From positions 44,557,190 to 44,621,189 of the forward strand of contig CM061244.1 of the NCBI GenBank assembly GCA_030848705.1: DNA of 64,000 nt. Reading direction: 5' to 3'. The notes under the pieces were generated by a model. The model was not told the origin of the DNA. It did no database searches and saw only the letters and a program-made list of their open reading frames with translations. This stretch comes from Heracleum sosnowskyi. Taxonomy: Eukaryota; Streptophyta; Magnoliopsida; Apiales; Apiaceae. Made by a program: the position numbers and the translations under genes. Positions 1 through 10,932 of the stretch are shown here, one piece after another. The first letter of the stretch is position 1. Each line of letters begins with the position of its first letter.

Positions 1-1
1 A

Positions 2-2407
2 GTAAAGATGCATTTACATCTCATGTCTATGGATGAGAGGTATGTAGACTGTATTGAGAAAGGTCCACACGTTCCCATGAAGCTTGATTCTAGGGTTGGA
101 CTGCCAGATGATGCACCTGATGTAGAGATTCCAAAAACTGTCTCAGAATGGACTGTTGAAGATATTGCAGAAGTCCATAAAGACAAAAGGACCATGAACA
201 TTCTGTTTAATGGTTTGGAGCAAGAGATGTTTGACAATGTTATCAACTGTACAACCTCTAAGGAAGTATGGGATACTGTTAGAACTCTCTGTGAAGGAAC
301 TGAGCAAGTCAGGGAAAATAAAATGCAACTCCTTATACAACAATATGAGCATTTTCATTTTAAAGCTGGTGAAACCCTAAATGACACGTTTAGTAGGTTT
401 CAAAAGCTTTTGAATGGATTAAAGTTGTATGGGAGGATCTATCAAACCAAGGATTCAAACCTTAAATTTCTTAGAGCTCTTCCAAAAGAATGGAAGCCTA
501 TGACTGTTTCTCTCAGAAACACTCAAGAGTACAAAGACTACACTCTTGAAAGGCTTTATGGAACCTTGAAGACTTATGAGCTGGAAATGGAGCAAGATGA
601 GGAAATTGAAAAGGTACAAAAGAAGGGTGGATCTATTGCATTGATTGCATCTGTGAACCAACTTGAAGATGACAATAAAGAAACTGCAAAGGCCACAACT
701 AGTCGATCTAGTTGTAGGAGTGATGTTAGCAAGGGTAAAGACAAGATGACAGAAGAAGAAGAATCAGAACCAGCCAACTTGGAGGACTTAGATGAGATTG
801 ATGAACACATTGCTTTTCTGTCTAGAAAATTCTCTAAGTTCAAGTTCAAAAGAAACTCAGAAGCAAGGCCACCAAGAAGAGACTTTCAACCTAGCAAAAC
901 AAACTGGATTGAAAAGTCTAAGTCAAAATGTTTCAATTGTGGAATGATTGGTCACTTTGCTGGAGACTGCAGAAAGCCCAAGGTTGAGAAGGGCAACAGG
1001 AAATTTGAGCCTGTTGATTATAAAAAGAAATACTTTGAACTTCTCAAACAAAAAGAAAAGGCTTTCATGTCTCAGGAGTATGATTGGGCTGGTAATGGTG
1101 AAGATTCTGATGATGATGTTGAGTATGTCAACTTGGCTCTTATGGCTGACAATCATGAGCAGGAAGCAAGTTCCTCAAGCAACCAGGTAACAATTACTAA
1201 TCTTTCTGAGCTTTCTAAAGAGGAATGCGACAGTGCAGTAAATGAAATGTCTACTGTATTATATAATTTGCGTGTTACTCTTAAATCACTTACTAAAGAG
1301 AATTCTAGAATAAAAGAGACCAATCTGCTCTTAAGTGATAGGAATGCAATGTTAGAAGCACAGCTCATTGAATTTGAGAAAATGAGATGTGTTAGTAGGG
1401 ATGCTAAGAAGGAACTTGAGAACGTGTTACAAAGGGAAGAAATTCTTAAAACACAACTTGAGATAGAACAAGGTGTGATTGCAAAATGGAAGGATGCCAG
1501 GAATGTTGCTGCCAACATAATTAATGTTCAAGGCGTGGAATCCTTCTGTGAGCAATCATGGAAAAGGAACAAAGAGAAGCTAGGGTATGTTGGTGAAACC
1601 TTAGAATCAGAAACTGAGTCAACAAACAACAAGGATCATTTGTTGAAGGTTGATATGTCAACGGAATGCAATGTTTCGTTGACAGATGAACCATCAACCG
1701 ATCAGGCTGTTTCGTTGACAGAGAAAAGAAAAGATAAACTCACTAGACTTAATGACAAGTATGGTCCGGTCACCAAGAACTTTGTTCAAGGTGAGTCTAG
1801 TAAATCAAAGAAAGTTGAGAAGCCTGTTGAGAGAGCTAATGTAGGTAACTTGTCTAACAAGCAATTGAAAGACAAGTTAGAGAAAGTTCAGGTTGAGGCT
1901 AAGGGAAATAAAAAGAATAACAGAAATGGCAAGGTAGGAATTAACAAACACAACAATTACACACCTGATAAATATGCACCTAGAAAGACATGTGTCAATT
2001 GTGGAAGTGTTAATCATTTATCTACTAACTGCAAATCTGTTAAGAAATCTGTTAATGTGAAAATGCCCAAGCCTGCAATGAACAGTTCCATGCCTAAAAT
2101 GCCTGTTATGCCTAACATGTTTGCTCCATATGCACAATTTCAGAATCCATATGCTAGCATGCCATTTGTGCCTAATCCTTACATGAATATGTTTAACATG
2201 CCACAAATGCCATGGAACATGAATAACATGATTGTTCCTCCAACTATGCATGCTATGAATGAAAATATGAGCAACCCTCAGAAATCAACACCAAGGGTAA
2301 AGATTGATTTGAATCAATCTGAACCCAAAGTGAAAAATGGTACAAAAGGGAATACAAAGGCTAACAAGACAGGACCCAAGGAAACTTGGGTACCAAAATC
2401 GACTTGA
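2..2407 (+). CDS. gag: gag of element A (5' partial): capsid/nucleocapsid protein with two CCHC knuckles
   Basis: The reading frame is open through the window edge. By comparison with elements B and D, about 30 N-terminal residues are missing, and the codons before the first visible ATG (VK) match the WKVKM pattern of D. The N-terminal half is the UBN2/Gag-like fold that forms the particle. CCHC knuckle 1 starts at base 929 (C-x2-C-x4-H-x4-C). An acidic stretch and a predicted coiled-coil region (about 1200-1500) follow. A second knuckle starts at 1991 and is followed by a Met/Pro/Asn-rich tail. It ends with TGA at 2405-2407 in a different frame from pol. The words TTTCGTTGACAG and ATCAACCGATC, shared with the LTR, lie in frame at about 1672-1725. 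Confidence 0.93.
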   Translation, partial: VKMHLHLMSMDERYVDCIEKGPHVPMKLDSRVGLPDDAPDVEIPKTVSEWTVEDIAEVHKDKRTMNILFNGLEQEMFDNVINCTTSKEVWDTVRTLCEGTEQVRENKMQLLIQQYEHFHFKAGETLNDTFSRFQKLLNGLKLYGRIYQTKDSNLKFLRALPKEWKPMTVSLRNTQEYKDYTLERLYGTLKTYELEMEQDEEIEKVQKKGGSIALIASVNQLEDDNKETAKATTSRSSCRSDVSKGKDKMTEEEESEPANLEDLDEIDEHIAFLSRKFSKFKFKRNSEARPPRRDFQPSKTNWIEKSKSKCFNCGMIGHFAGDCRKPKVEKGNRKFEPVDYKKKYFELLKQKEKAFMSQEYDWAGNGEDSDDDVEYVNLALMADNHEQEASSSSNQVTITNLSELSKEECDSAVNEMSTVLYNLRVTLKSLTKENSRIKETNLLLSDRNAMLEAQLIEFEKMRCVSRDAKKELENVLQREEILKTQLEIEQGVIAKWKDARNVAANIINVQGVESFCEQSWKRNKEKLGYVGETLESETESTNNKDHLLKVDMSTECNVSLTDEPSTDQAVSLTEKRKDKLTRLNDKYGPVTKNFVQGESSKSKKVEKPVERANVGNLSNKQLKDKLEKVQVEAKGNKKNNRNGKVGINKHNNYTPDKYAPRKTCVNCGSVNHLSTNCKSVKKSVNVKMPKPAMNSSMPKMPVMPNMFAPYAQFQNPYASMPFVPNPYMNMFNMPQMPWNMNNMIVPPTMHAMNENMSNPQKSTPRVKIDLNQSEPKVKNGTKGNTKANKTGPKETWVPKST

Positions 2408-2427
2408 TTTGGTTTTATTGTGTGCAG
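1187..2427 (+). other. Putative retained intron at the gag-pol junction of element A
   Basis: CAG|GTAACA at 1184-1192 is a good plant donor, and a T-rich stretch ending TGTGTGCAG|GGA (acceptor after 2427) is a good acceptor. Donor codon CAG (1184-1186) is complete in the gag frame and acceptor codon CAG (2425-2427) is complete in the pol frame, so splicing both in phase 0 would fuse the N-terminal Gag half, including knuckle 1, to Pol. The same arrangement exists in elements B, C and D. This is inferred from sequence only; no transcript is available. Confidence 0.5.
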
Positions 2428-5400
2428 GGAGACAAAAGGAATCTTTGGTACTTGGATAGTGGTTGTTCAAGACACATGACTGGTGATTCTACCCTGCTCA
2501 CAGAGTTTCAGGAAAGAGCTGGCCCTTGTATTGCTTTTGGAGATGACAGCAAAGGCTACACAAAGGGATATGGCTTGATTTCAAAAGAGAATGTCATCAT
2601 AGATGAGGTTGCACTGGTGGATGGTCTTAAGCACAACTTGCTTAGTATCAGCCAACTTTGTGACAAAGGATTTTTAGTTACTTTTTCAAGAGAAGCCTGT
2701 GTTGTTTCTAAAGGAGGAAACAACAATGTGGTAATGACTGGATTCAGAAGGGGGAATGTGTACATTGCTGACTTTAGTAGCACAAGTTCAGACACCATCA
2801 CTTGTCTCTTCAGCAAGGCAAGCAAGGATGAAAGTTGGTTATGGCACAAGAAGTTATCCCATCTGAATTTCAAAGTTATGAATGATTTGGTGAGGAAAGA
2901 TCTTGCTAGAGGAATTCCACAGGTGGAGTTCTCCAAGGATGGTTTGTGTGATGCCTGTCAAAAGGGAAAACAGAAGAAGGCATCATTCAAAAGCAAGACA
3001 GAGTCATCAATTGTCCAGCAGCTTGAATTGCTTCATATGGACCTATTTGGCCCTGTAAATGTTATGTCAATCTCAAAGAAGAAATACTGTCTTGTGATTG
3101 TTGATGATTTTTCTAGATTTACATGGACTTTCTTTTTGCACTCTAAAGATGAGGCAAGTGAAATCATTATCAATCACATCAAGATGGTAAGCAATCATCC
3201 TGATTTCAAAGTAAGAAGGATTAGGAGTGACAATGGGACAGAATTCAAGAATTCAAGCATGAAGGTGTTCTGTGAAGAAAATGGTATTTTGCATGAGTTT
3301 TCAGCAGCAAGAACACCACAGCAAAATGGTGTAGTTGAAAGGAAAAACAGAACACTTATTGAAGCTGCAAGGACAATGCTAGATGAATCAAAGTTACCTA
3401 CATATTTTTGGGCTGAGGCAGTTAACACAGCTTGCTTTACTCAAAATATTTCTTTGATTAATCAGGCCAAAGGAATGACCCCTTATCAGTTACTCAAAAG
3501 AAAGAAGCCACTATTAGATTTTCTTCATGTCTTTGGATGCAAGTGCTTTGTTCTGAGAAATCAAGCTGAGCATTTGGGGAAATTTGAAGCAAAGGCAGAT
3601 GAAGCAATATTTGTGGGATATGCAGCAGGGAAAGCTTACAGAGTCTATAATCTCAGAATCAACATTGTTATGGAATCTGTACATGTTGTTTTTGATGATC
3701 TCAAAATCCAAGGTCTCTGTGATGAAGGTTTCCATGAAAGTCTTTCTTTTGAAAATGAGGAAGGAGATCAAGTGAATCATGATAAGGCTACTGAGAAACA
3801 GCCTAAAGTTGTTGTATCTAGCACAGATGAAAGCAGCAGTGAGGATGAAATTGCTGCATTGAGATTAAAAAGGATAGCTGCTAGCAGACCAACTGGTCAT
3901 TTTGTTGACAGTCATGATGGTGGATTCGTTGACAGTCAGAATGAGCGTTTCGTTGACAGCCAAAGCGGTCATACCGTTGATAGTCATAGGAATGCTTCTA
4001 GAAGTGATCAATTAGGGACAACAAACTCAGGGGGAGTTTCTCAAGGACAAATATCCAATCAAGGCAATCATGATCATGAAGCTACGTCTTCAAGAGCAAA
4101 TCTACCTCCCTCAAGGAAATGGACTAAAGATCATCCCTTTGAACTTATTATAGGTGATGTTTCTTCAAAAGTCCAAACTAGAAGAGCAACTCAAGAAGAA
4201 TGTCTATATAGTAGCTTTCTGTCTCAAGATGAGCCAAAGAAAGTTGAGGATGCACTTCTAGATCCAGATTGGGTTTTAGCCATGCAAGAAGAGCTAAACC
4301 AATTTGAGAGAAACAACGTTTGGAAGCTGGTGCCCAGGCCTAATGACAGGAGTGTTATAGGCACAAAGTGGGTGTTCAGAAACAAGATGGATGAAAATGG
4401 CATAGTCACAAGGAACAAAGCTAGACTGGTTGCAAAAGGCTACTCACAGGAAGAGGGAATTGATTTTGATGAAACCTTTGCTCCTGTTGCAAGACTAGAA
4501 GCAATAAGGATTTTCCTAGCCTATGCAGCCCATGCCAATTTCAAAGTCTATCAAATGGATGTGAAGAGTGCTTTTCTGAATGGGGAATTGGAAGAGGAGG
4601 TGTATGTAAGTCAACCTCCTGGTTTTGAAGACGATGATTTTCCAGACTATGTGTACTTCCTTCTCAAAGCACTCTATGGTTTGAAACAAGCACCTAGAGC
4701 CTGGTATGACACTCTCTCACAGTTCCTCCTTGAGAATCATTTCACTAGAGGTACTGTAGATAAAACTCTTTTTCACAGGGTTGTAAATGGCTCTACTTTA
4801 CTTGTTCAAATTTATGTAGATGATATAATCTTTGGGTCTACAGATGTGAAACTTTGTCAAAAGTTTGCCAAGCTTATGCAAAGTAAATATGAAATGAGCA
4901 TGATGGGAGAATTAACTTACTTTCTTGGTCTCCAAGTAAAGCAAGTTAATGAAGGCATTTTCATTAGTCAAACAAAATACATTCATGATTTATTAAAGAA
5001 GTTTAACCTAATGGAATGCTCTCCTGCCAAAACTCCCATGCCTACTGCCACCAAACTTGAATTGAATACTAAGGAAAAATCTGTGGACATTTCAAGTTAC
5101 AGAGGCATGGTAGGCTCACTTTTATATTTAACAGCTAGTAGACCTGATATTATGTTTGCTACATGTCTATGTGCTAGATTTCAGGCTGACCCTAGAGAAT
5201 CCCATTTAGTTGCTATTAAAAGAATTTTCAGGTATCTCAAAGGAACACCAAACCTTGGCATTTGGTATCCTAGAGAATCTGGTTTTGAACTAATTGGTTA
5301 TTCAGATGCAGACTTTGCAGGATGTAAAATTGACAGGAAAAGTACAACTGGAACCTGTCAATTCCTAGGAAACAAGCTTGTGTCATGGTTCAGCAAGAAA

Positions 5401-5757
5401 CAAAACTCAGTTTCTACCTCCACAGCTGAGGCTGAGTATATTGCAGCTGGAAGTTGTTGTGCACAGATTTTATGGATGAAAAACCAACTACTTGATTATG
5501 GATTAAGAGTTGAGAAAATTCCTATTTTCTGTGACAACACTAGTGCCATTGCCATTACTGAGAATCCAGTGCAGCATTCAAGGACCAAGCACATTGACAT
5601 CAAGTACCATTTCATTAGAGAACATGTTATGAATGGTACTGTGGAGTTACATTTTGTTCCAAGTGAACAACAACTTGCAGACATCTTTACCAAGCCACTT
5701 GATGAATCAACATTCTCAAGATTAGTAAGTGAGCTAGGTATGCTAAATTTCTCTTAA
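2386..5757 (+). CDS. pol: pol of element A: protease, integrase, reverse transcriptase, RNase H
   Basis: This is a copia-type polyprotein. The aspartic protease motif [11 protein letters not shown] begins near base 2454. The integrase zinc region (WHKKLSH ... CDACQKGK) comes next, and the catalytic D,D-35-E residues lie in [17 protein letters not shown] and [11 protein letters not shown] variable linker (about 3830-4100) contains repeated FVDSQ-type peptides encoded by the element's palindromic word. RT follows, with YVDD at 4813, and RNase H contains [14 protein letters not shown] and DNTSAIAI. The final segment [17 protein letters not shown] is intact before TAA. No AUG precedes the protease domain, and the frame is offset from gag, so expression needs recoding or splicing. 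Confidence 0.95.
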   Translation: MGTKIDLIWFYCVQGDKRNLWYLDSGCSRHMTGDSTLLTEFQERAGPCIAFGDDSKGYTKGYGLISKENVIIDEVALVDGLKHNLLSISQLCDKGFLVTFSREACVVSKGGNNNVVMTGFRRGNVYIADFSSTSSDTITCLFSKASKDESWLWHKKLSHLNFKVMNDLVRKDLARGIPQVEFSKDGLCDACQKGKQKKASFKSKTESSIVQQLELLHMDLFGPVNVMSISKKKYCLVIVDDFSRFTWTFFLHSKDEASEIIINHIKMVSNHPDFKVRRIRSDNGTEFKNSSMKVFCEENGILHEFSAARTPQQNGVVERKNRTLIEAARTMLDESKLPTYFWAEAVNTACFTQNISLINQAKGMTPYQLLKRKKPLLDFLHVFGCKCFVLRNQAEHLGKFEAKADEAIFVGYAAGKAYRVYNLRINIVMESVHVVFDDLKIQGLCDEGFHESLSFENEEGDQVNHDKATEKQPKVVVSSTDESSSEDEIAALRLKRIAASRPTGHFVDSHDGGFVDSQNERFVDSQSGHTVDSHRNASRSDQLGTTNSGGVSQGQISNQGNHDHEATSSRANLPPSRKWTKDHPFELIIGDVSSKVQTRRATQEECLYSSFLSQDEPKKVEDALLDPDWVLAMQEELNQFERNNVWKLVPRPNDRSVIGTKWVFRNKMDENGIVTRNKARLVAKGYSQEEGIDFDETFAPVARLEAIRIFLAYAAHANFKVYQMDVKSAFLNGELEEEVYVSQPPGFEDDDFPDYVYFLLKALYGLKQAPRAWYDTLSQFLLENHFTRGTVDKTLFHRVVNGSTLLVQIYVDDIIFGSTDVKLCQKFAKLMQSKYEMSMMGELTYFLGLQVKQVNEGIFISQTKYIHDLLKKFNLMECSPAKTPMPTATKLELNTKEKSVDISSYRGMVGSLLYLTASRPDIMFATCLCARFQADPRESHLVAIKRIFRYLKGTPNLGIWYPRESGFELIGYSDADFAGCKIDRKSTTGTCQFLGNKLVSWFSKKQNSVSTSTAEAEYIAAGSCCAQILWMKNQLLDYGLRVEKIPIFCDNTSAIAITENPVQHSRTKHIDIKYHFIREHVMNGTVELHFVPSEQQLADIFTKPLDESTFSRLVSELGMLNFS

Positions 5758-6311
5758 TTATTTTTGAGATATTTGCAAGTTAAAATGCAGCCAGAAACTT
5801 GCTATGTTTTTCTGTGAATTAATTTTCTTAAGAAAAAGTGAAATTTTGTCTAAGTCAAAATTACTATGTCAACGAAACGAACCATTTCGTTGACAGTCTT
5901 AGCAGTTTTCTGGGTGTTTCGTTGATAGATCTTTTATATCAACGAAACGCAGCTTTATCAACGAAATAAGACGGGACTTTAACCGCCCAATCCTGATTCG
6001 TTGATTTAGCGCTTTTAATCTGAACCGTTGTAATTTGACACGTCTTTTACCACGATCTATGCATACACCCCTGTAAGTATAAATCATGGTAATACTTTAA
6101 GAGTAACGGTTATATTTTTAAGCCAATCAAGTAATTTACATTTATTATTGGATTCATTTTCTGAGAATTTTTGGGGGAGTATTTAAGAAATTTTATTTTC
6201 ATTATTTCTTTTTACCTGTTCTCAAAAATTCCAAAGGCTTTTTTTTTTTTTTTTTTTTTCTCTTCTTCTCTCTAACAAGCAATTCAGTTCGAAGCTTTCC
6301 TTTAATCAACA
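5758..6311 (+). promoter_or_regulatory. Pol-ORF3 spacer of element A with inverted word repeats and TATA-like box
   Basis: This stretch is non-coding. It contains two near-perfect inverted repeats of the element's word: GTCAACGAAA at 5868-5877 paired with 5885-5894, and a 12-bp arm at 5916-5927 paired with 5937-5948. More single copies lie near 5957 and 5998. TATAAAT is at 6078-6084. A run of 23 T (6239-6261) followed by a CT-rich stretch and CAG at about 6286-6288 sits just before the ORF3 start. The same word recurs in the 3' LTR, so the spacer looks like a copy of the LTR control region. A promoter, or a splice acceptor for ORF3, is inferred. Confidence 0.6.
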
Positions 6312-9300
6312 ATGGCACCTATAGTCAAGCTTATGTCTGCTGGAGGGTTCATCTATGAGAAGAACAACTCCATCCCTTTTGTTGTCAAGGAAAACCCGAA
6401 CAGCCTGTTCTTCAAAATGATGGATTTCATGAAGAATTGCAAGTTGAGCTATGCAATGTTTCACTCTACACCACTCTACAATGAGATAATCGAGGAAATT
6501 TGGACCTCATGTGAGTATAGTGGAACAAACTGCACACTACAATTCACCCTTCAAGGTAATGAGTACATAGTTAATTCTGATGTTTTGCAAGCATGTTTAC
6601 ATATTCCTGATAATAACTGTGATGCTTTGCCTACTAACACTGAAATAACTACCATGCTAAATTCTATAAACTACTCTTTGCCTACTGATAATCTGGGTAG
6701 AATAATTAGGAGAGGTTTGGTTAGGGAATACAGTTATTTAGCTGATGCATTCATTAAGGTCTTTTCTGGAAAGATTAGTAATTTTGATGCATTAACTAAC
6801 TCTATGTTAATTCTCCTAACCATGCTTCTAAATGATAGATATCACAACTTTAGCACCCAACTTATGTATGAAATTGGTGCTAAGTTGGGTGACAAAGCAA
6901 ATAGGAAGAAAAATATCTATTATGCTAGGTTTCTGATGATGTTGGCTAACCATGTTAGTCCAGCACCATTAGTTATCTCTAACCCTAATGCCAGGTTCGA
7001 GTGCTTTGTGCAAGAAAAGAGAGTATTGACAGACATACTGAGGCTGAACCACAATGGTGATGTTCCAGTGGTGTATCTGCCAATCATTGAGGTAACTACT
7101 ACTATCCCTGTTAGTGTAGCTAACTCCTCTACTGTTTTACCTTCCAATGTTGCTATGGAGTCTGTAGCTGTGACCCAACAGGCTCCTACCCTAGCAACAA
7201 AACCTAAATCAAAGAAATCCTCCAAGCCAACCTCAGGTGCTTCTCAAAAGGCACCTGTTGTAAAAACTACCACACAACCTAAGGGGAGTGAGTCTGGAGT
7301 TGTAAGAGGTGAGGGTAGGGGTGAACATCAAAGAAACCCCAAGGATAAGGAAGGACAGGTTAGTGTGTACCAGCCAAGCCCCATTGTGTCTTCCCAACAA
7401 GGCACAATGAGTAAAATGGATTTAACCACAAGTCTAATTGCATCCTCCCAAAAGGATGTGATTATTGAAACAAGCTCTCCACCAAGAGCACAGTCCAAGA
7501 GGGTAAGGGACACTTCAAGCCCAAAGTCTACATTTTCCCAATACCAAAGGAGAGTGAAGCAAAAGTCCAAGGGTACACAGGGTGCACACACACTGGAAGC
7601 AACACTTCCAGTTTCTCAAATTCAGTTTGATGTAACCCCTATCATTTCTCTGGGGTTACAGTCCCATTCTCTAAACATCAATCTTGAATTATCTCCATCA
7701 AATTCACCAACTCAATCTTTAGATGTGGACATGATCCATACATCTATTCCTGATTCTCCAACTCTAATCTTGGAGAAGCCCCACTCTGAAGCTGGTGGCC
7801 ATCACTTGTTAAGTGATTTGTTGGGCCATCAACCAATTTTTCCTGAAGTTGCAAGGGGATCTGTGGACCAATCTTTAAAATCAATCACCACAGACTCTAC
7901 TGTAATTTCTCATTCTCAAAGTGCTTTCTTGACTTCATCAACGAAACAGTCTATTTCGTTGACAAGTGTTTCTCCATCAACGGTATCCATACCGTTGACA
8001 GTTCAAACTACCATTCCGTTGATAGTTCACTCTGCACCTTTAATTGAAAATCAAGTTGTTCCCACAACTAGTGCAGATGATCTAGTGGTAGTTGAGACAC
8101 TTCTAGGACTGAGAGGGAGTGAAACTGAGAGGCTGGCTTGCAGCCAGGCAAAAGGAGAGAATGTGAGTGAGAGGCTGGCTATTTCTTCCAGCCAGGCAAA
8201 AGGAGAGATTGAGAGTTCCACCTTAGAAGGTGAAGGTGAGGGTGTGAGAGGTGTGAGCCATGGGGAGCCCATGATGCAAGAACAGAGTGGAGAGAGAGAA
8301 GGGACTACAGGCGAAATAAGGATGGAAGCAGCCATTGCTAATGAGTTAATGGAGGTCAGTGAGGGAGAAAGGGAACCTACTTTCCAAGAGGTTTATCAAC
8401 AAACTCTGGATAGTATTTCCCTGGATCCTGAGACCTTTACTCATCCTGTGCCAGCCTATCAAATTATGGCTCAGCAGGGCAATGTGGAGGCAGAAAGGTC
8501 ACTAAATCTAATTCATACAACTGCATCAATGCAAAGAGCAAAGGATGCCCTGACCAATCTACCTTCAGGAGCTGCAGCAAGTGGAGAATTTGAGTTTTCT
8601 GATGCTGAGGACAGCTATGGTGATAATCTACAGGTGGCCACCACTTCACAGACTGGGACTTCTGTGGTGCCTCCTACACCAGGCTGGCTTTCTCAAGGTA
8701 TGCATGGTAGAGCCACTCTAGATGCTGCTATCTCCAGGCAGTACAATGAAGCCTACTTAGCTCATGAGTCTGCAAATGCAAGAGACAAGAAATTCTACAA
8801 GGCCATCATGGATTCTCTGGAAATTCAAAGGCTACAAATGATGCAGACAAGGATTGAGGCTACAGAAATCAAGGACTCTATTAGCAATTTCAGGGATGCT
8901 ACCTACAGGATGATGGATGAAAAGCTCCCTCTTCTCACTATGTCCAAAATGAACAGGTTTCTCTCTAAGGAACCTGAAGTGGCTACCTCCTTGAAGACTC
9001 TCTCTTCTAGAGTGGACAAGGTGGAAGCTACTTTATCTCAAATGCAAAAGGAACAGGAGAAGCAGACTCAACTTTTGGCCCAGCTAGTGGCAGCTCAAGG
9101 ACTCCCAGTTGTCTCTTTTGATGATAACAAAAAGGGGGAGAAATCTCAGGAGCTAACCATTCAAATCACAAAGGTGCTGGTCCCAACCATCACATTACCA
9201 CAGGAGCCACTAGCAATGGGGGAGTTTGGAAAGAAGAATAAGGATAGCATTGACTTGATCCAGGAAGCTTCTATGAGGATACAACTTGCAGCACAGATCA

Positions 9301-10745
9301 AAGATCATTGGTCCAACATAGAAGCAAGGTTCAAGAAAATTACTGAATCTTCAAAGACAGATCAGCCATCAACAAATGCAATGGTGACTGCACAAGTGGA
9401 GCCACAGTTCAAGAGCTCTTATGCTATAGAGCCCCTTCTACATGGAGTCATTCAAGGACCAAGAAAGGAGAAAGGACAAACTTCATGCATTAGGGATGTG
9501 GAAGAAGCTACATTACAAAGAAGCTTATCTCCCAAGTCTCCTGCTAAACCAAAAGGCAAAAACATAGCAAGGACTTTCTATCCTGCACCTTATCCAGATG
9601 AGCTCAAACTACTTGGACTTCTCATCACAAAAAGCAAGGAAAGTAATAATCATGAGATAAGGAAGCAAAGGGCAATTGTCTACAGGAATGGACAACAAAT
9701 CTGTGTTTGGGCTGGTCATCCAAACTTTGCTGAAGCCAAGGCTGAGGAATCAGAAAGAGCAGCTATGCAAGCTCTTGCAGTAGCTCAAGCTCTAGATGAA
9801 GAAGAAAGACAGCAAGAAGAAAAAGCCCAAAAGGAAAGGAGTGAAAAGAAGAGTACAAGGCAACCAAAGGCAAGGGCTAGAAGAAACATAACCTTTGAAA
9901 ATGATGACTCTCAGAGTATTGCATCAGACTCTTCTGTACCTCCAACAATTCCTGATCCATCTTTAAAGTTAGCCTGTGATCCCAAACATCTTGTTAATTA
10001 TCATGATCAGCCAATTGAGCCAAAGGAAGAGCCAATTGAGTTTGATGAGGCTAACTTTCCTAAATTCCTTTTTGAGATGGATCCAAAGAAGAAATTGAAG
10101 CAAAGGGCTGTCAAGACAAAGCCAGTATTTGTGAGAAAGCCACAACCTCAAAAACCCCCTTCAAATCCAGAGGACTGCATGTACATTGCTGACATCAGGG
10201 AAGAATCCAGCTTGCATCTTGAGTTAGACAACCTGGTGGAAGTAAGGGGCATTGCAGCTTCTCAGAAGCTACCTGAAAGATTGGTTTTCACATACAAGGG
10301 TGGTAGAGAACAAATTTGGCCTCTCTACAGAATTCTAGGAGAAGACTACCAAACACTACTCACAGTGTTTAGATGCTTGAAGAAAGACTTTGGCTTCACC
10401 AAAACAGCCAAGTCTGAGGTGGTCTCCAGAATATGTCAAATAAAGGCTAGCTGGAACAAGCCTGAGGCTCTTCCCAGGATGCTAAGAGTGCCCTCAACAG
10501 GAAAGAAGATCCATCTTCAACCTTTCTGGATGATGGAATTCAAGGACAAGGACAACTGCAGAAGGTTCTTCAGGATGGAAGACCAGCTGGACAAGGCATC
10601 TAATCAAACTCTAAGGTTTATGCAATCCAAGCTTGGTGATCAAGATGAAGAAGAGAAGATCTTTTACAGAAGGCTACAGGTCCAGATTGAGGAGAACAAC
10701 TCTAGGAGAGGGAAGAAGACTATGCCCCAAAGAAGACAAAGATGA
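6312..10745 (+). CDS. ORF3 of element A: large extra protein of a Sirevirus-like element
   Basis: It encodes 1477 aa, starts at an ATG in good plant context (CAACAATGGC) and stops with TGA. Residues about 15-220 form a domain also present in B (42575), C (12808) and the scrap in D; its shared landmarks are a K-FSGK-SNFD segment and YARFLMM. A long Ser/Thr/Pro-rich linker follows. At residues about 540-565 it carries two in-frame inverted word repeats (7938-7962 and 7977-7998). Charged helices likely to form coiled coils lie at about 820-850 and 895-925. A conserved-looking C-terminal block (about 1305-1420) contains LVFTYKGGREQIWPLYRILG. I see no signal peptide or clear membrane segment. It sits where SIRE1 encodes an envelope-like protein, but an envelope function is not supported. 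Its role is unknown. Confidence 0.85.
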   Translation: MAPIVKLMSAGGFIYEKNNSIPFVVKENPNSLFFKMMDFMKNCKLSYAMFHSTPLYNEIIEEIWTSCEYSGTNCTLQFTLQGNEYIVNSDVLQACLHIPDNNCDALPTNTEITTMLNSINYSLPTDNLGRIIRRGLVREYSYLADAFIKVFSGKISNFDALTNSMLILLTMLLNDRYHNFSTQLMYEIGAKLGDKANRKKNIYYARFLMMLANHVSPAPLVISNPNARFECFVQEKRVLTDILRLNHNGDVPVVYLPIIEVTTTIPVSVANSSTVLPSNVAMESVAVTQQAPTLATKPKSKKSSKPTSGASQKAPVVKTTTQPKGSESGVVRGEGRGEHQRNPKDKEGQVSVYQPSPIVSSQQGTMSKMDLTTSLIASSQKDVIIETSSPPRAQSKRVRDTSSPKSTFSQYQRRVKQKSKGTQGAHTLEATLPVSQIQFDVTPIISLGLQSHSLNINLELSPSNSPTQSLDVDMIHTSIPDSPTLILEKPHSEAGGHHLLSDLLGHQPIFPEVARGSVDQSLKSITTDSTVISHSQSAFLTSSTKQSISLTSVSPSTVSIPLTVQTTIPLIVHSAPLIENQVVPTTSADDLVVVETLLGLRGSETERLACSQAKGENVSERLAISSSQAKGEIESSTLEGEGEGVRGVSHGEPMMQEQSGEREGTTGEIRMEAAIANELMEVSEGEREPTFQEVYQQTLDSISLDPETFTHPVPAYQIMAQQGNVEAERSLNLIHTTASMQRAKDALTNLPSGAAASGEFEFSDAEDSYGDNLQVATTSQTGTSVVPPTPGWLSQGMHGRATLDAAISRQYNEAYLAHESANARDKKFYKAIMDSLEIQRLQMMQTRIEATEIKDSISNFRDATYRMMDEKLPLLTMSKMNRFLSKEPEVATSLKTLSSRVDKVEATLSQMQKEQEKQTQLLAQLVAAQGLPVVSFDDNKKGEKSQELTIQITKVLVPTITLPQEPLAMGEFGKKNKDSIDLIQEASMRIQLAAQIKDHWSNIEARFKKITESSKTDQPSTNAMVTAQVEPQFKSSYAIEPLLHGVIQGPRKEKGQTSCIRDVEEATLQRSLSPKSPAKPKGKNIARTFYPAPYPDELKLLGLLITKSKESNNHEIRKQRAIVYRNGQQICVWAGHPNFAEAKAEESERAAMQALAVAQALDEEERQQEEKAQKERSEKKSTRQPKARARRNITFENDDSQSIASDSSVPPTIPDPSLKLACDPKHLVNYHDQPIEPKEEPIEFDEANFPKFLFEMDPKKKLKQRAVKTKPVFVRKPQPQKPPSNPEDCMYIADIREESSLHLELDNLVEVRGIAASQKLPERLVFTYKGGREQIWPLYRILGEDYQTLLTVFRCLKKDFGFTKTAKSEVVSRICQIKASWNKPEALPRMLRVPSTGKKIHLQPFWMMEFKDKDNCRRFFRMEDQLDKASNQTLRFMQSKLGDQDEEEKIFYRRLQVQIEENNSRRGKKTMPQRRQR

Positions 10746-10919
10746 ATTATTTGCTCAGTCTGGAGGAGCACATTTGGGCATTAGTTTTGTAAGTCTTGCA
10801 TTATTTCTAAAAACTTTATGAAGCTCAATACAACTTTTACTTTTATCATGTGTAATATGCCTGAGTGTTTTTGTTATCATCAAGGCTCTTGATTTATGGC
10901 TGTTATTCTATCAGTCATA

Positions 10920-10932
10920 AATTGGGGGAGAT
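10920..10932 (+). other. Polypurine tract of element A
   Basis: AATTGGGGGAGATT lies directly before the LTR start TGTTAGGAATA. It primes plus-strand DNA synthesis. Element B has the same tract at 47634. Confidence 0.85.

Noticed and set aside
2386..2430. Programmed frameshift or stop readthrough as a common gag-pol mechanism
   Set aside because: A and C need a frame change, B meets TAG and D meets TGA in frame; no shared slippery site is visible. Readthrough remains possible for B alone.
143..5693. Antisense and off-frame ORFs of 60-126 codons across gag and pol
   Set aside because: Shadows of the real coding frames; no independent domain or start context. The same applies to such ORFs over elements B, C and D.
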